Below are positions 23,758-32,001 of a stretch of 64,000 nucleotides of DNA, piece by piece. The notes beneath the pieces were generated by a model that saw nothing but the letters and a program-made list of their open reading frames with translations, did not search any database and was not told the origin of the DNA. A program made the position numbers and the translations under genes. Every line of letters begins with the position of its first letter. Positions within the stretch are counted from its first letter, which is position 1. The DNA is from Candidatus Latescibacterota bacterium (GTDB lineage Bacteria; Latescibacterota; UBA2968; UBA8231): contig JAJEFJ010000008.1 in the NCBI GenBank assembly GCA_022820485.1, positions 1 to 64,000 of the forward strand, read 5' to 3'.

Positions 23758-24308
23758 TAGTGTCCCCCCTTCGCTTTTTGGATGAAATCCATCACGATCC
23801 GTTCAATGCCGTTGCTCCCTACAGCCGCTTGACGCACAATGCCCTCTGAATCGATGAGCATTGCACTGGGAAACACAGCGGCCTGATAGAGCGGCGGAAC
23901 GCTCTGCAGGCTATCGTATCCCACCGTCGCCGCGCTCTTGTGCTGAGCCATTTTGTCGCTCAGTTGTCTCCGATTTCCTAGTCCAATGACGACCACGGGT
24001 ACATGCTGGGCGACCTTTTTTAGGGTCGGATAGGCCGCATCACATGCCTTGCTGTCCGAATCGGTAAAGTAGAGGAGCCATGTCTCCGCTCCCTGTTGGG
24101 AGGACACGCGACCTCCGTTTAACCCTGCGATCTCAAAGGCGGGAGCGGGCTTGTCCAACAGGTGATTATAATAATGGAAATGCTGACTTGGAAGACGATC
24201 CTTGTTGAGACGTACGCCCGCGCTAATGCACAAGGCCAGCAGTACTCCAGCCGCTAGAGATAGAGGAAAAACAGCCGAACTCGTTGCTGTATTTTTCGCT
24301 AAAACCAT
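23757..24308 (-). CDS. Membrane-anchored redoxin (AhpC/TSA, TlpA-like) with one cysteine
   Basis: A 183-residue protein with an N-terminal anchor (about 9-27) and a periplasmic thioredoxin-like domain: FEIAGLNGG, WLLYFTDSDSKACDAAYPTL, VVVIGLGNRRQLSDKM, and FPSAMLIDSEGIVRQAAVG with the cis-Pro region. Where active TlpA proteins have CxxC, this reads SKAC, so only one active-site-type cysteine remains. It cannot act as a standard dithiol reductant and is more like a peroxidase-type or binding variant. I chose the ATG at 24308 because AAGGG lies six bases upstream; an ATG two codons earlier is possible. It heads the cassette ending in the nine-cysteine peptide, where thiol chemistry would make sense. 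Confidence 0.75.
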   Translation of the reverse strand: MVLAKNTATSSAVFPLSLAAGVLLALCISAGVRLNKDRLPSQHFHYYNHLLDKPAPAFEIAGLNGGRVSSQQGAETWLLYFTDSDSKACDAAYPTLKKVAQHVPVVVIGLGNRRQLSDKMAQHKSAATVGYDSLQSVPPLYQAAVFPSAMLIDSEGIVRQAAVGSNGIERIVMDFIQKAKGGH

Positions 24309-24443
24309 CTTCATCCCTTCGTCCTTTAGAGGGTAAATAGGGCCTCTTTCAACCGCCGTATGAAGGATACAAAAGAAATATACGGCCATGCAAATTCCAT
24401 TTGTATGGTGTGATCTGGACAGTCCCGTAAAACCGCTTTTTTC

Positions 24444-24472
24444 TTGACAGTTCTTGAGCGGGCGTTTATCAT
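24444..24472 (+). promoter_or_regulatory. Sigma70-type promoter of the CBM9-like gene
   Basis: A consensus TTGACA (24444-24449), a 17-base spacer and TATCAT (24467-24472), 52 bases before the ATG at 24525. This is the best promoter match I found in the window. Confidence 0.8.
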
Positions 24473-24524
24473 AAACCGTTCATTCAAACTTTTTCGTCCA
24501 CTTCTCAATAAAGGAGATGCAGTA

Positions 24525-25481
24525 ATGAAGAAGTTGACTCTTTTAGCCGCTATCGCGGCCTTTTGCTTTACCACGCTGGCCAGCGCCCAGCCACCCGTGC
24601 GCTACTTTGACCTACCCAAGTTCACCCAAGCCCCCACGCTCGATGGCGACCGCGCAACCGTTGCTGACGAGTGGGCTGGTGCGCTGGAATTTCCCTGCTC
24701 GCCAGACCAGATCCAACTCGACGGTCAAGAGTTTGGCTGGCGTGATCAGGCGAACGGGCAAAGCGAAGTGAGTACTAACCAGCTCAATGAAAACGGCGAG
24801 ACCGAAGTGGCAGGCGAGGGACGCACCAACGCTGATTTTGAGTCGGTACTCTTGCAGGCTTGGGATGACGAAGCCCTGTACTACCTCGCCGAGGTTAGCG
24901 ATAATGTCCGCGACACCGAAGGTGGTGGTGAAGCCCGGGCTTGGTGGGAGCGCGACAGCGTATCGCTCTACCTCGATCTAAACAATGAGGACTGCGCGTG
25001 TGGCGACCCGGCCCCGAGCAGCTACGTCAATTTGAACGTGGTCAACTTCATGGCTGTGCCTTTCGGCTCCAACGAACTATCTGTCTGTTTGATCACTACC
25101 GTGGATAATGCGCGCGTGGATGTCCACGATCCCGACGCACTTGAGGGGTTTGAGTACGGCTTCCGCGACGCCGGCGACGAGTTTGGCGACGAGGGGGATG
25201 CGGACTACGTGATTGAAGGCAAGCTGCCGTGGGATACCTTCCTGCGCAACGGAAATCTCTATGAAGCTCCCACGGCTGGCTCTGAGATGGGCTTTGCTTG
25301 GCTACCGATTGATCCCGATGGCGAAGATGCCTACGGCGGTCAGATTCAGTGCGTGGCTTGGGCGGGCGGCAACATGTCCGAGTTCGCCAACTGGGTCTTT
25401 GTGGATACGCCGGCTGGTCCGACGGGAACCGCAGTCGAAGAAGATTCTTGGGGCCGCGTAAAGGAGACCTTCGTCCAGTAA
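24525..25481 (+). CDS. Secreted CBM9/DOMON-like protein
   Basis: A 318-residue secreted protein. The signal peptide is MKKLTLLAAIAAFCFTTLASA. The mature part begins PTLDGDRATVADEWAGALEF, the opening of carbohydrate-binding family 9-like domains, and continues with LLQAWDDEALYYLAEVSDN and WWERDSVSLYLDLNNEDCAC. It ends with GFAWLPIDPDGE and a strand-rich tail. Such domains bind sugars or haem and sit on many surface proteins. There is no catalytic domain. AAAGGAGATG precedes the ATG, which follows a near-consensus promoter, and a strong terminator follows the stop: it is a single-gene unit likely to be well expressed. I infer an abundant surface or extracellular protein. Confidence 0.75.
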   Translation: MKKLTLLAAIAAFCFTTLASAQPPVRYFDLPKFTQAPTLDGDRATVADEWAGALEFPCSPDQIQLDGQEFGWRDQANGQSEVSTNQLNENGETEVAGEGRTNADFESVLLQAWDDEALYYLAEVSDNVRDTEGGGEARAWWERDSVSLYLDLNNEDCACGDPAPSSYVNLNVVNFMAVPFGSNELSVCLITTVDNARVDVHDPDALEGFEYGFRDAGDEFGDEGDADYVIEGKLPWDTFLRNGNLYEAPTAGSEMGFAWLPIDPDGEDAYGGQIQCVAWAGGNMSEFANWVFVDTPAGPTGTAVEEDSWGRVKETFVQ

Positions 25482-25507
25482 TCAACGGCCTCTAAATAGG
25501 TTCTAAA

Positions 25508-25547
25508 ACGGGAAGCGGGCTTGACGCCTGCTTCCCGTTTTTTTTTC
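25508..25547 (+). terminator. Strong rho-independent terminator
   Basis: Stem ACGGGAAGCGGGC/GCCTGCTTCCCGT (13 pairs, one G-T), loop TTGAC, then a run of ten T with no break. It ends the CBM9-like gene's transcript. Confidence 0.93.
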
Positions 25548-25577
25548 TTGACCCACGAGCTTTGGCAAGCGTATGTT
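25548..25577 (+). promoter_or_regulatory. Possible promoter for the small coiled-coil protein
   Basis: TTGACC (25548-25553), an 18-base spacer and TATGTT (25572-25577) follow the terminator directly. The match is partial, so this is tentative. Confidence 0.35.
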
Positions 25578-25631
25578 TTCGCCCGTTGATTTTCTATAGA
25601 TACACGCGGTCGAGGCGAGGAAGGATTGACC

Positions 25632-25856
25632 ATGAGCGAACCGATTACCCCGCAGCAAGACCACGACCGCCGCATTGGACGATTGGAAGGCATTGCCGAA
25701 CAACTCAACTTCCGCTTGGACGCCATTGAACGAGCGGTAAGCGAGTTACGCTCCCGTATGGATGGTCAATTTCGCTGGCTAGTCGGCATTCAGATCACTA
25801 GTCTGATCGCCATAGGTGGCTTGCTTCTAAGTATCTACAGCAAGCTACCCGATTGA
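25632..25856 (+). CDS. Small coiled-coil protein with a C-terminal membrane span
   Basis: A 74-residue protein. Residues about 8-48 form a heptad-like helix (RRIGRLEGIAEQLNFRLDAI, then ERAVSELRSRMDGQF), and the C-terminus has one hydrophobic span (WLVGIQITSLIAIGGLLLSI) with a short tail. This layout matches small tail-anchored proteins often seen as DUF-type coiled-coil genes beside toxin or transposon genes, but no function is known. GGAAGG lies 8 bases before the ATG at 25632. It stands between a strong terminator and the envelope operon that begins at 25913. Confidence 0.65.
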   Translation: MSEPITPQQDHDRRIGRLEGIAEQLNFRLDAIERAVSELRSRMDGQFRWLVGIQITSLIAIGGLLLSIYSKLPD

Positions 25857-25912
25857 TTCCAACCCGCCGGGGCTAGCCCAGTACAGGCCTTGGCCAAAGC
25901 ACAAGGGTTTTC

Positions 25913-28900
25913 ATGTTTATAGACGTCGTGTCCAAGCACTGGGTGGGGATATTATCAGTAGTTTGCGTTGGCTTATCTGTGCCAGCAGAGGCACAGCGCC
26001 ATCCGGAATCTGGTGGCCCACTGCCCTATTACAACCCCACTCCTGGCACGCCGCAAGATCCGCCGTGGAAAAAGCGCCCTCCCTTTCTGCGCGGTCCCCA
26101 AGACCGTTATGATCGCGGGTTGGGGAGGGCCTTCCTCAACGCCGCAGTTAGCGTCCCCTATCTCAACTACGCCGACCAAAAGTACATTGCGTACTACCGC
26201 GAGACCGTTGCTTGGGCCACCCCGTCGGGCCGCTCGCCAAGGACTCGCAATGTGGGTTGGGATCGGATGGGCAACTACATGGGCGGCGGCTATCGGCGAC
26301 TGCTGACGATAGAGGAGTCGCGCAGTGGCAATGACTTTAGTGGAACTAGTTATATCGACCACAAGTATCGGACATTTCGGGTCGGCCACTATACGCACAA
26401 GGATTTGCACTGGATTGCCACGTTGGGCAACTTGGGCACGAGGTCGGATGTGCGCACCATCTTCACACCGCTCACGCTAATCAACAGCAAGCTCAATGTG
26501 CTGCGCATGGACATCAACTACAAGGAGCGCGACCGGGCGACCTTGCTCTACTCGCGCGGTGGCGATCAAGCCGGTGCCCAGTTGTTTTCCAAATGGGCGT
26601 TCGGCCAAGAAGGCGACGACGCTTGGGACAACTCACCGGTGTTGCTCTTTGGCGGCCACTATCAGCGCGAAGTAGGTCGCTTCGCCAGCGTTGGCGGGAC
26701 GCTAATCAACCAAATTATGGCTTCGCCGGCTCTGTCGCGCTCTAGTGCTTGGCGCGGCGATTTGCCCTATGAGATGCTCGGTCCCAAGACCATCCGCGTC
26801 TTTGTAGCCGACGACTCGCCCGACGATGCCCGGGCCAATGCCATTGTCTATGGTGTAGATATCGTTCTTGAAGGTACGCGTGGCACAGAGCTGGTGCGCC
26901 TGACCAGCCTCGACGACGACCCAGACTATGATCCGTCGATAGAAGCCGGGCCGCCCGAAGGTGGTGTCGTTCACGCCGGTGGCGGGCGCGAGGCCGAGGG
27001 CAAGGTGCCGGTGGTGTACACCTTCGTCCTCCCGCCAGATGTAACGGTGCGCTCGACGCGCTTTGTCGCTGATGTGGCCGGCGATTATCGGATCGGCGTC
27101 AGTCAGACCCACGACTTCTTCAGTATCGATCGTCGAGGCAGCGCGGCTATCGCCGAGTCGGCTTGGCCAGCCCCCATCACCAAAGCCAACGAGCGGGCCA
27201 TCCGGCGTCCGTTCAAGTGGTACACAGACGAAGACGAGGAGATCTATTACACTGTGGTCCGCGCCGATGGCAGCGACGGCACCGGGGCCAACCGGCAGCT
27301 GGTTTCTTTTGACTACGGCATTCCCACCGGGCAGAGTTTGGCCTCAATCAACTATCAGGTCGATTTGGTCGGGCTCGATCTCAGTGGCGAGGTGGCGCAC
27401 AATCTGCAAAACTTCATGTTCCCAATCGGCAATAACGAGGGCCAGCGCAGCAGTGAACGCGCTTTGGCGTGGTGGGTCAAGGGGGTCAAGGATTTGGCCG
27501 GTGGTTTGGCGCTGGGCGGTGAGATATACCGGATGGATCCGGCCTACGGCGGCGGGTACGACAGCTACCGAGGCGGCATGGCCTTCCACTACGATGGGCA
27601 GCCGGCACCCGGCGAGCGAATCACTACGGTCACCGAGGAGTTCCCCCTCCACGAAGACAACGACGATCACGACACCTTCCCAGACGAACACACCGAAGAT
27701 ACGGCCACTGCCGAGCCTCGTTCGCTTTATCCAGGTAATCCCGGTGCCCAAGTGTATCCGGGCCTCGACGAGAACGTCGATAACATCCCAGACATGGATC
27801 GCAACGAGAACTTTATTGTGGATTGGGACGAGGCGTTTCTGACCTACGATTCGGAGCCACCCGAATTTGTCTATGGCATCGACTTCAACAACAACAACGT
27901 GCCCGACTTTCGCGAGAACGACGATAAGCCGGATTACCCCTACCCGCGCGACCAAAAGGGTCGGCACATCTTCCTGCGCTACGACCGCTTGGGGGCTTGG
28001 GGCGAGTTCGTCAGCATAGGCGGTTACGACAACCGTCAGATCGCCGGTCCGGGCAAGTCTGAGGGGGTTTACTTCCGCTACGCATACTCGGTGGAAAAGC
28101 GCGGTGTTGGCGCACTGAAAATTAACTACGACGCCAAGCAGGTCAAAGACGATATCCCGGATCACACTTACGTGTACCAAGTGCCCATTGACGATATTGA
28201 GGTCATCAACTGGTTTAACGAGCCGGACGGCCCGCCTGAACGCGCGGGTTTTTGGCGGCCAGCGACGCCGGACGAACTGTTGATGCGCGACAGCTTTGTG
28301 CATCTGCTCTTTTTCGACAGCACCTATCAGGGATTTAGCGGCTTCAACATTGAAAACGGCTTCCTGTGGCAGCGCAACAGCCAAGCCGAAATTGAGCTTG
28401 AAGACGGCAGCGGGCTGTTGCAGCCCCAAGACGTGCGTTCGCGTTTTTCCATTGTCAACAAGATCGACTACACGCATAGCTGGGGTGCCTTCAGCGTTAC
28501 GCCGAAGCTAAAGCATCGGACGATCTTTGAGCAGGTCGATAGCGAAGATGCGCCGAGGAAATCGTACAGCGACTTCATCCCCATCGTAATGGGGCGATAC
28601 CAGCTCACGCCTAAGACTAACTTCCAGCTTGGTGTACAAGGGTTGCCCTTGCTGCCATTTAAGCACTGGGATCGCGGTTCTGAGGATGGGGCGTACAGCC
28701 AGATTGGGGCGTACAGCCAGACCGGGACGTACAGCCAGACCGATTATCTGGCCATGCTGAGCATTACCGCAGACTACTTTGGTATCCGCGACAATTCGAT
28801 ATTCTTCGGCTATCAGCGCACGCGGCGGGACTATAGCCATGCCGGGCGGCCCGACTCCAAGCAGGGCATCCTCTTCGTAGAGCTGATATCACCCTTCTAG
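25913..28900 (+). CDS. Large outer-membrane-type protein (995 aa), paralogue of 32898-35819
   Basis: A 995-residue exported protein that I cannot assign to a named family. After the signal peptide (ending PAEAQ, about residue 28) comes an N-terminal part with YDRGLG and LNYADQKY. A central region follows with DDSPDDARANAIVYGVDIVL, RLTSLDDDPDYD and VAGDYRIGV. Next is an Asp/Asn-rich stretch with calcium-loop-like motifs (DENVDNIPDMDRNEN, GIDFNNNNVPDFRENDDKPD) and YPYPRDQKG. The last 250 residues alternate like beta strands and end in ELISPF, with the terminal Phe usual for proteins inserted by the BAM complex. AAGGG before the ATG supports the start. It heads a plus-strand run that includes two lipoproteins and a barrel, and it shares the same blocks in the same order with the 973-residue protein at 32898. 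Confidence 0.7.
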   Translation: MFIDVVSKHWVGILSVVCVGLSVPAEAQRHPESGGPLPYYNPTPGTPQDPPWKKRPPFLRGPQDRYDRGLGRAFLNAAVSVPYLNYADQKYIAYYRETVAWATPSGRSPRTRNVGWDRMGNYMGGGYRRLLTIEESRSGNDFSGTSYIDHKYRTFRVGHYTHKDLHWIATLGNLGTRSDVRTIFTPLTLINSKLNVLRMDINYKERDRATLLYSRGGDQAGAQLFSKWAFGQEGDDAWDNSPVLLFGGHYQREVGRFASVGGTLINQIMASPALSRSSAWRGDLPYEMLGPKTIRVFVADDSPDDARANAIVYGVDIVLEGTRGTELVRLTSLDDDPDYDPSIEAGPPEGGVVHAGGGREAEGKVPVVYTFVLPPDVTVRSTRFVADVAGDYRIGVSQTHDFFSIDRRGSAAIAESAWPAPITKANERAIRRPFKWYTDEDEEIYYTVVRADGSDGTGANRQLVSFDYGIPTGQSLASINYQVDLVGLDLSGEVAHNLQNFMFPIGNNEGQRSSERALAWWVKGVKDLAGGLALGGEIYRMDPAYGGGYDSYRGGMAFHYDGQPAPGERITTVTEEFPLHEDNDDHDTFPDEHTEDTATAEPRSLYPGNPGAQVYPGLDENVDNIPDMDRNENFIVDWDEAFLTYDSEPPEFVYGIDFNNNNVPDFRENDDKPDYPYPRDQKGRHIFLRYDRLGAWGEFVSIGGYDNRQIAGPGKSEGVYFRYAYSVEKRGVGALKINYDAKQVKDDIPDHTYVYQVPIDDIEVINWFNEPDGPPERAGFWRPATPDELLMRDSFVHLLFFDSTYQGFSGFNIENGFLWQRNSQAEIELEDGSGLLQPQDVRSRFSIVNKIDYTHSWGAFSVTPKLKHRTIFEQVDSEDAPRKSYSDFIPIVMGRYQLTPKTNFQLGVQGLPLLPFKHWDRGSEDGAYSQIGAYSQTGTYSQTDYLAMLSITADYFGIRDNSIFFGYQRTRRDYSHAGRPDSKQGILFVELISPF
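28688..28741 (+). repeat. Three 18-bp tandem repeats in the barrel-like region
   Basis: Three copies of GGGGCGTACAGCCAGAYY encode GAYSQI-GAYSQT-GTYSQT. The copies differ at three positions or fewer. The paralogue at 32898 has no such repeat, so it is a recent, in-frame expansion. Confidence 0.93.
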
Positions 28901-28901
28901 G

Positions 28902-29681
28902 ATGCGAATGCACATGAGATCCATCGCAAAATACATTCACGTCCTCCTGTGCTTGGCCTTGGCCGCCGGGGGGTGCGCTACGCTCAAATCCCTCGAATCG
29001 CATGTGCAACAGGAGTACTTTATCGAACTAGAGCCGGTCCTACCCGATGGGGATACCTATTACATTGATCCAATCGACAGCTCGGTCGTATGGAGTGAGC
29101 AAGGGGTGCAGGTCAAGGTCAAGTTCTACGACGATGCCATGCTCGACGCCGAATACGACGTCCGCTACACGCCCTATACGCTCACGGGCGTCGAAATTCC
29201 CAGCTTAGACTATACGCCGCCGTTGTGGACCGTTTTTGAAATGACGGTGATCAATCGCACCCGGGAGCGGGTGGAGCTAGATCCCACGCAGACCATGCTG
29301 CGCTTGGACGATGGCCGCCGCTTGCTCTGTGGCCAAGGGGCGGGGAATTGGTACGACAAGGATGAGTTCTACGACTATTCCTATTTGAAGTGGGGGGGAC
29401 AAGAAGGCAATGTGCGCTATCACGCCAGCTTAGATCGCGGTCCAATCTGGACTAAAAGCGCGTACCACCGAGAAAAGCCCGTGCGCAAAGGCTCTAGGTA
29501 TGTCGGCAAGTTGACCTTTCCACCACTGCCGGCAGAGACCAAGTCGTTCACTCTTGAAGTAAACGATTTCATTCTGGCCTTTGATCGCTTTCAAGTAGGG
29601 TACGGCAATCCGGTGGAATTTACCGACTTGAAATTCCACTTCAATGTCGATCACGGAGTGCGTTGGGTGGAGAATGAGTAA
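28902..29681 (+). CDS. Lipoprotein of unknown function, paralogue of 40728-41495
   Basis: A 259-residue protein. The signal MRSIAKYIHVLLCLALAAGG precedes a Cys, so it is lipid-anchored. Shared with the 255-residue lipoprotein at 40728 are Y-I-D-P-x-D-S-S-x-V near the N-terminus, an aspartate-rich YTPYTLTGVEIPSLDYTPPL region, FEMTVINRTRERVELDP (compare FEVEVINKTYAKIEFDP) and a closing VNDFILAFD (compare FHEFVLSFD). This conserved core looks like an Ig-like beta sandwich. Three in-frame ATGs (28902, 28908, 28914) compete; AGGA lies at a workable distance from the last. It sits directly after the 995-residue protein and before another lipoprotein, as its paralogue sits near the ExbD genes. Confidence 0.7.
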   Translation: MRMHMRSIAKYIHVLLCLALAAGGCATLKSLESHVQQEYFIELEPVLPDGDTYYIDPIDSSVVWSEQGVQVKVKFYDDAMLDAEYDVRYTPYTLTGVEIPSLDYTPPLWTVFEMTVINRTRERVELDPTQTMLRLDDGRRLLCGQGAGNWYDKDEFYDYSYLKWGGQEGNVRYHASLDRGPIWTKSAYHREKPVRKGSRYVGKLTFPPLPAETKSFTLEVNDFILAFDRFQVGYGNPVEFTDLKFHFNVDHGVRWVENE

Positions 29682-30341
29682 ATGAAAAAGATGGTGAAAT
29701 ATCTCGGGGTGGTGCTGCTCGGCGGCTCGATGGCCTGTACTTTGAAATACGAGACACTCAAGGACACCAGTTTGCCGAATCCGCCGTCGGTGCCGATTAA
29801 AATATACGTCAAGGAATTCCCGGTCGAGAGCAAGGCCAACGTAGTCGATCCGAGAGCTGCCAATTCGGCTGGTAGCCAAGGAGGTACCCAGTATGTTACG
29901 AATGCCCTCGCCAGCGCGGGAAATCGCCTAGTGCAGATTACTCGGCCTTCGCGGATCGAGGATTTGTCTGGGGCCTTGTTGCGCGAACTCCGCAAGGACA
30001 AGGTGCGGATTCTCACGCAGACGGATCGGATCGAGGTGCTAGACGAAGACAGCGTGCGTCAAGTGAACAATCCCTTCGCGCTGGTGTCAGCGGACTCGGA
30101 TGAGGCCGACTTGGAAATTAGCGGCACGGCTATGATTACCAGCCAGCGGGTGCGCAAGGTATTCTCCCCGCAGACGCAAAGAGTGCAGGTTGAGGTCTCA
30201 GTTAAGGATCTCAAAACCGGCAAAGTGAGCAAGAAAAGCCCAGTGGATGCCGGCATTGTCATGACCTTCAACTCTAGGGAGTTGGAGGAGGCCCTCGCCG
30301 TCGCCGTGGTGACCAGCCTGACGCAGAAACTGCTATTCTGA
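29682..30341 (+). CDS. Lipoprotein of unknown function (219 aa)
   Basis: A 219-residue lipoprotein. The signal MKKMVKYLGVVLLGGSMAC puts the lipidated Cys at residue 19. The sequence reads like an outer-membrane transport accessory: PIKIYVKEFPVESKANVVDP, then a long helical segment with LSGALLRELRKDKVRILTQT, then a strand-rich end (RVQVEVSVKDLKTGKVSKKS) and a C-terminal helix ELEEALAVAVVTSLTQKLLF. The pattern of an early beta strand, LxxELxxxG-type helices and a DLxxG turn is that of LptE- or CsgG-like lipoproteins, but no named family fits with confidence. The ATG follows the previous stop with no gap, and the next gene starts one base after this stop, so it is embedded in a coupled operon. 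Confidence 0.6.
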   Translation: MKKMVKYLGVVLLGGSMACTLKYETLKDTSLPNPPSVPIKIYVKEFPVESKANVVDPRAANSAGSQGGTQYVTNALASAGNRLVQITRPSRIEDLSGALLRELRKDKVRILTQTDRIEVLDEDSVRQVNNPFALVSADSDEADLEISGTAMITSQRVRKVFSPQTQRVQVEVSVKDLKTGKVSKKSPVDAGIVMTFNSRELEEALAVAVVTSLTQKLLF

Positions 30342-30342
30342 A

Positions 30343-32001
30343 GTGCTGAGGCTGGGTGCACTTTTGCTGTTGCTCGAATTCAGTCCGTGCCGTGCTGAAT
30401 TAAAGACTTGGGTGGTAGATGCGGTGGAAACATTTGCCTTGGGAACGACCCAAGGTGTACAGGTGCATTCAGATAGCCTCGTCATCTTGGCGCATTTGGA
30501 CGAGGATGTAAACGTGGCCTTGGGACGATCAGTGATCGACGATTTTGACAAGCCTGTGCCCCTAGCGGACGGCGCGATTGACCTCGTGCGGAGCGAGTGG
30601 ATCTCGGGCACCAATCACGTGTTCGACAAGCAATTTACTGTCGATCTCGGCTTGGACCGGGGGATCAAGCGAGTGCGCGTGTTAGCCGGCGAGACGGCGC
30701 TGAATCAACCCGAGTATTTCATGCGTGGATACAGACTCGAAACAGCCGCCCAAGTGGCGCCGCAAGTTTGGCATCTTTTGGCGGAACAGCCGGACAATTT
30801 CGTCCTCAATGTAGATACGAGCGCAGATTCTACTTGGGCTGCGATTGACGAGCGCGGTGAGGCGATCCCACGCGAGGGGCGCTTCGTGCGGCTGACAATA
30901 ATCCGCCAAGACCGCAGCAACTGGGTCGCTCTCGGCGAAATCGAGGTATTCGGCGTGGGCTACATTAGCGAAGGCTTCATAGAGGATAGCTTTGCCCCGC
31001 CTATGCCGGTCAACGTAGGGCAGATTCGCTGGCAAGTAGATCGCCCGGAGCGCACGGACATTGAACTGCAGGTGCGCGGAGCCACTGCAGAGGGAACAGA
31101 GGAGCCTTGGGGAAGCGTTGCGGCGCACTCGGACGGGGAATTTTTTTACCGCGGAGACGAGCCGGTCGCGCGAATGGCGTACCGGGCCCGCCTGACGAAT
31201 TCGGCCCCTTTTGTCAGTCCGGCGCTCAAGCGCATTGCCATTGACTACGATCCAGTCTTGGTCGCTCAACAGCTCTTGGCAGAGGTGGTTGCATCCGATC
31301 CGCTGCGCAAGGGCGAAGAAGTGACGCTGGTTTGCCGAGTGGAAGTCGCGGCTAGCGTCGATGATCACGGAGTTGATCTCTTGCGCGTACAAGGCCCCCT
31401 ACTTCGCGTAACAGCCGTGCGCGTCGATGGTCGGGAACTCGTGCCCACAGAGGATTACACTTGGGACCCAACGCCGGATCGGGAGGGGGTGCTGATAGAG
31501 CTTGCACCTAATGAGCAGATCAACGGGGTGGCGACCGTTGAAATCGAGGGACAGGCGCTCTTTGTGCGCGACAAGACCGCCATGCGCTTTGAGGCTGGCA
31601 ACAAGGCCCAAGGCGACAGAGACGGGTACGTGAACTGGCAGCAGGGGCAAGAAATGCCGGGTGCCACTTGGACGGTACTGGCTGCGGGAACGCCGTTGCA
31701 GCTCTTGGGCGAAGTGCAGGTAGAGCCGCGCCCGTTTTCGCCGTTTGCCGATGAGTACGTGCGCTTTGCCTTTGTCGTCGGCAATATCGAAGCGGGCCGG
31801 GAAGTCGTGCTAAAAATTTACGACTTGACCGGTCGGTCAATTCGCCAGTTGGCGCAGACCGGAAGCGCCCGGACCTATCAGTTTGAGTGGGACGGCCGCG
31901 ATGGTAGTGGTCGGGTTGTCGAGCCGGGGCTCTATCTGTACGAAGTTGGAATAGAAGGAAGCGATAAGGCGCGCCGAGGTACTTTTGTGGTGGCGTACTA
32001 G
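30343..32001 (+). CDS. Secreted protein with a discoidin-like domain and an FlgD-like C-terminal tail
   Basis: A 552-residue exported protein that begins with GTG one base after the previous stop. Its signal peptide is MLRLGALLLLLEFSPCRA. The first part (residues about 60-210) resembles an F5/8 type C (discoidin) fold: NVALGRSVIDDF, FTVDLGLDRGIKRVRVLAGE, EGRFVRLTIIRQDRSNWVAL, and GEIEVFG. The middle is strand-rich. The last 90 residues are an FlgD-like Ig domain: VEPRPFSPFADEYVRFAFVV, VVLKIYDLTGRSIRQL, FEWDGRDGSGRVVEPGLYLY. In Bacteroidetes and related phyla such tails act as sorting signals for the type IX secretion system. The following gene encodes a PorV-like barrel, which is consistent, but no PorU sortase is in view. 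Confidence 0.75.
   Translation: MLRLGALLLLLEFSPCRAELKTWVVDAVETFALGTTQGVQVHSDSLVILAHLDEDVNVALGRSVIDDFDKPVPLADGAIDLVRSEWISGTNHVFDKQFTVDLGLDRGIKRVRVLAGETALNQPEYFMRGYRLETAAQVAPQVWHLLAEQPDNFVLNVDTSADSTWAAIDERGEAIPREGRFVRLTIIRQDRSNWVALGEIEVFGVGYISEGFIEDSFAPPMPVNVGQIRWQVDRPERTDIELQVRGATAEGTEEPWGSVAAHSDGEFFYRGDEPVARMAYRARLTNSAPFVSPALKRIAIDYDPVLVAQQLLAEVVASDPLRKGEEVTLVCRVEVAASVDDHGVDLLRVQGPLLRVTAVRVDGRELVPTEDYTWDPTPDREGVLIELAPNEQINGVATVEIEGQALFVRDKTAMRFEAGNKAQGDRDGYVNWQQGQEMPGATWTVLAAGTPLQLLGEVQVEPRPFSPFADEYVRFAFVVGNIEAGREVVLKIYDLTGRSIRQLAQTGSARTYQFEWDGRDGSGRVVEPGLYLYEVGIEGSDKARRGTFVVAY

Noticed and set aside
27344..28477. A long open frame on the minus strand (377 codons) opposite the 995-residue protein
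   Set aside because: It is a mirror of codon bias in the plus-strand gene, has no signal or recognisable domain, and no ribosome-binding site.
28902..29681. Calling this lipoprotein and 40728-41495 immunoglobulin-fold adhesins
   Set aside because: The beta-sandwich guess rests only on strand pattern; no motif supports adhesion, so function is left open.
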